NCBI GenBank assembly: GCA_017648225.1
Contig: JAGCJE010000069.1
Span: forward strand, 1-8,294
Length of the DNA: 8,294 nucleotides
From: Kiritimatiellia bacterium
Lineage (GTDB): Bacteria > Verrucomicrobiota > Kiritimatiellia > RFP12 > UBA1067
Direction: 5' to 3'
Shown here one piece after another: positions 6,371 to 8,294 of this stretch (its first letter is position 1; each line of letters begins with the position of its first letter). The position numbers and the translations under genes were made by a program. The notes under the pieces are model-generated. The model ran no database searches. It saw only the letters and a list, made by a program, of their open reading frames with translations, and had not been told where the DNA came from.

Positions 6371-8294
6371 ATGAAAAAATGGATTATTGCGTCGGTGGCT
6401 CTTCTGTCGGCTGTTTTCGCGTCGGCGGAACCCGTTCAGAATGAAAGTGTTCAGAAAAAGTATGAACCTACGTGGGAGTCTGTCGATAAGCGTCCCGTGC
6501 CGAGCTGGTGGAGCGAGGCGAAGTTCGGTATTTTCATCCATTGGGGTCCCTATGCCGTTCCCGCGTACGCGCCTGTGCTGCCTAACGGAAAGTTCTCCTG
6601 GGACTGTTACGCCGAATGGTATCAGGGTAAGATGATTGCGGGTAAGGAGACTTATTTAAGCCATCATAAGAAATTTTACGGTGACGCTCCCTACGCCAAT
6701 TTCGCCGCGAATTTCAAGGCGCGATTCTATAATCCCGCCGAGTGGGCGAGCCTTTTTAAGCGCGCAGGCGCCAAATACGTCGTCCTGACCTCCAAGCATC
6801 ACGACGGATATGCTCTCTGGCCGAGCGCCCAGTCGCCCTATTTCAATTCTGTCGTGCTCGGCTCCGGGCGCGATCTTGCAGGCGAATTCTGCAAGGCTAT
6901 GCGCGAGGCGGGCCTTAAGCGCGGCTTTTATTTCTCGATGCTCGAATACGCCAATCCCCAATATCCGGGCGGACGCGATTCGAAGAGAACGGAAGCCTCG
7001 CTTTCGATCGCTGATTGGAATCGTTTTGTAAACTTCCCCCAGCTTAAGGATCTCGCCGACCGCTACGAGGCCGACATCATTTGGCCTGACGGTGAATGGG
7101 ATTATACGGGCGACGAGCACGGTTCGGCCGGTTTTCTCGCGTGGCTTTACAACGATTCGAAGGTCAAGGATACCGTCGTCGTAAACGACCGTTGGGGTAA
7201 GGATACCCGCGGTCGTCACGGCGGACATTACACGACGGAGTATGGCCACGGCGCAAGCGCGATTAAGGATACCGGCGTTATGCATCCGTGGGAAGAGTGC
7301 CGCGGTATCGGCGGCAGCTTCGGCTATAATCAGTTCGAGACGACTGAACATTACATGTCGCGCACGAGGTGCATCAGAACTCTCGTCAGCACGGTTTCGC
7401 GCGGCGGCAATCTTCTTCTCAATGTTGGCCCCGACGCCGACGGGCGCATTCCCGCGATTATGGAAGATCGCCTCCTTGCGATCGGCGAGTGGCTGAAGGT
7501 CAACGGCGACGCCATTTACGCGACGACCCGCGCTAACATTAAGAGCAACGATAAGGATGTCTATCTTACCGCGAAGGGAGATAAGCTTTATGTGATCGAC
7601 TTTAAGCGCAATGCTTCCGTCATAAAACTTGAAGGGTTGAATGATGTTCTTTCTGTCGAATTGCTCGGCTCAAAGAATACTGTTGTAAAATATTCGACAA
7701 AGGGCGGCAATCTCGCCATCACTCGCGCCGTTCTCTCGTCAGCCGAAGCGCCTTGCGATCATGCTTGGGTCTATGCTGTAACTCGCGGCAAAAAGAATCC
7801 CGCTCGTTATCCCGCCAACGCGACGCTTAAGTCGGGCGACGGTCCGCTCGTTCAGGCTCATCGCGGCGGTAAGGGAGAGTTCGACGACAATGCGGTAGGA
7901 GCCTTTAAGAATAGCCTTAAAAAGGGCGTCAGGGGCTTTGAAATTGATGTTCGTTTCTCGAAGGACCGTAAGCTCGTCATTATGCACGACGGTAAGGTCG
8001 ACCGTACGACAGACGGAACGGGCGAAGTTGAATCTCTCACTTTAGAGGAACTTAAGAAATTCCGTCTTGAGGCCTCTTCTGAGCCGATTCCGACGGCTGA
8101 GGAAGCTTTCGAGGTCTTTCGCGGGCGCAAGGATTTCTTTATTGAAATCGAAATGAAGGCTTATCCGGGCAAGTTCTACGACAGATACGTTCTTGAGGAA
8201 TATTGCCGTAAACTCAATGTCGCCGCGCGAAAGATTCTCGCGCCCGGCACATACGCGTTCACGTGTTTCAATCGTGGGACGCTCGAGACGATGC
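6371..8294 (+). CDS. Secreted GH29 alpha-L-fucosidase fused to a GDPD domain, 3' end outside the window
   Basis: One frame runs from ATG 6371 to the right edge with no stop (at least 641 residues). Residues 1-19 are a signal peptide (MKKWIIASVALLSAVFASA). The GH29 barrel (about 45-395) carries FIHWG (His57), SKHHDGY (His143, His144), the nucleophile Asp240 in IIWPDGEW, and a likely acid/base Glu290 in HYTTEYG. LAWLYNDS and VVVNDRWG closely resemble human lysosomal fucosidase FUCA1, indicating the broad-specificity subfamily A type. A beta domain follows to about residue 470, then a linker rich in Pro, Lys and Gly (471-493), then a glycerophosphodiester phosphodiesterase domain from about 494. 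Predicted roles are release of fucose and hydrolysis of an exported phosphodiester, perhaps on one substrate. It follows the other GH29 gene by 33 bases with its own strong ribosome site. Both domain assignments come from visible motifs; joint action on one substrate is inference. Confidence 0.92.
   Translation, partial: MKKWIIASVALLSAVFASAEPVQNESVQKKYEPTWESVDKRPVPSWWSEAKFGIFIHWGPYAVPAYAPVLPNGKFSWDCYAEWYQGKMIAGKETYLSHHKKFYGDAPYANFAANFKARFYNPAEWASLFKRAGAKYVVLTSKHHDGYALWPSAQSPYFNSVVLGSGRDLAGEFCKAMREAGLKRGFYFSMLEYANPQYPGGRDSKRTEASLSIADWNRFVNFPQLKDLADRYEADIIWPDGEWDYTGDEHGSAGFLAWLYNDSKVKDTVVVNDRWGKDTRGRHGGHYTTEYGHGASAIKDTGVMHPWEECRGIGGSFGYNQFETTEHYMSRTRCIRTLVSTVSRGGNLLLNVGPDADGRIPAIMEDRLLAIGEWLKVNGDAIYATTRANIKSNDKDVYLTAKGDKLYVIDFKRNASVIKLEGLNDVLSVELLGSKNTVVKYSTKGGNLAITRAVLSSAEAPCDHAWVYAVTRGKKNPARYPANATLKSGDGPLVQAHRGGKGEFDDNAVGAFKNSLKKGVRGFEIDVRFSKDRKLVIMHDGKVDRTTDGTGEVESLTLEELKKFRLEASSEPIPTAEEAFEVFRGRKDFFIEIEMKAYPGKFYDRYVLEEYCRKLNVAARKILAPGTYAFTCFNRGTLETM
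6503..7780 (+). other. Domain: GH29 catalytic barrel plus C-terminal beta domain (residues 45-470)
   Basis: It begins at WWSEAKFGIFIHWG and contains the whole fucosidase unit, including the late barrel motif GGNLLLNVGPDADG and the following AIGEWLKVNG helix. The beta domain runs from about SNDKDVYLTAKG to AWVYAV. By length and motif content it is a complete fucosidase by itself, so the downstream GDPD is an addition and not a replacement of part of it. Confidence 0.85.
7850..8294 (+). other. Domain: glycerophosphodiester phosphodiesterase (GDPD), truncated by the window edge (residues 494-641+)
   Basis: GDPD enzymes are metal-dependent TIM barrels that split glycerophosphodiesters into glycerol 3-phosphate and an alcohol. 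The order of motifs is typical: VQAHRGG (His497, Arg498), DNAVGAF (506-512), GFEIDVRFSKD (metal ligands Glu524 and Asp526), VIMHDGKVDRTTDGTG (His539), the TLEELKKF helix, IPTAEEAFEVF, and FIEIEMK (Glu594, Lys596). All catalytic and metal positions that I can place are kept. The one departure is Asp506 where most members have Glu in the PENT-like motif. About 148 residues of a usual 230-250 are inside the window, so the C-terminal metal and substrate contacts cannot be judged. Confidence 0.88.

Noticed and set aside
6387..6635. An 82-codon plus-strand frame, and similar short plus-strand frames inside the fucosidase genes
   Set aside because: They lie in alternative frames within the real GH29 genes, start without ribosome sites and are Arg/Ser-rich, as expected of out-of-frame translation.
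1..8294. CRISPR arrays, tRNA or rRNA genes, insertion sequences, long repeats
   Set aside because: The window is almost entirely filled by the annotated genes, with gaps of at most about 75 bases. I saw no regular direct repeats, transposase motifs or tRNA-like segments in the gaps.

Overview
The window is a compact, entirely plus-strand bacterial stretch with no mobile element, CRISPR array or RNA gene that I can see. It holds the end of a housekeeping pair (pyrF plus a small two-helix membrane protein), then a promoter-led run of sugar-active genes that continues past the right edge. Base composition is moderately GC-rich. The codon use leaves long spurious antisense reading frames. Secreted glycoside hydrolases with short Sec signal peptides, plus usable Shine-Dalgarno sites before most of them, would suit a glycan-degrading member of the Planctomycetes-Verrucomicrobia-Lentisphaerae-Kiritimatiellae group. 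That placement is inference from gene content; no marker gene here proves it.

Layout: 1-615 pyrF (5' end outside the window); 631-1101 a small protein with two predicted membrane helices and a soluble C-terminal domain; about 1105-1133 a probable promoter with an extended -10; 1175-3880 a secreted family 2 glycoside hydrolase; 3891-4979 UDP-galactopyranose mutase (glf); 5015-6337 a secreted GH29 alpha-L-fucosidase of the shorter bacterial type; 6371 to the right edge a second secreted GH29 enzyme resembling animal lysosomal fucosidase. The last reading frame runs on without a stop into a glycerophosphodiester phosphodiesterase (GDPD) domain cut by the window end. No intergenic gap exceeds about 75 bases, and the gaps inside the sugar cluster are 10, 35 and 33 bases, so co-transcription is likely.

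The GH2 enzyme and the two fucosidases could trim beta-linked sugars (galactose-type is the best guess) and fucose from a complex glycan outside the cytoplasm. Glf is different: it is cytoplasmic and biosynthetic, making UDP-galactofuranose, so its place between secreted hydrolases is odd. The most notable object is the last gene, a single polypeptide joining a FUCA1-like fucosidase to a GDPD. It suggests a substrate carrying both fucose and a glycerophosphodiester (or another phosphodiester), and I know of no described enzyme with this pairing.
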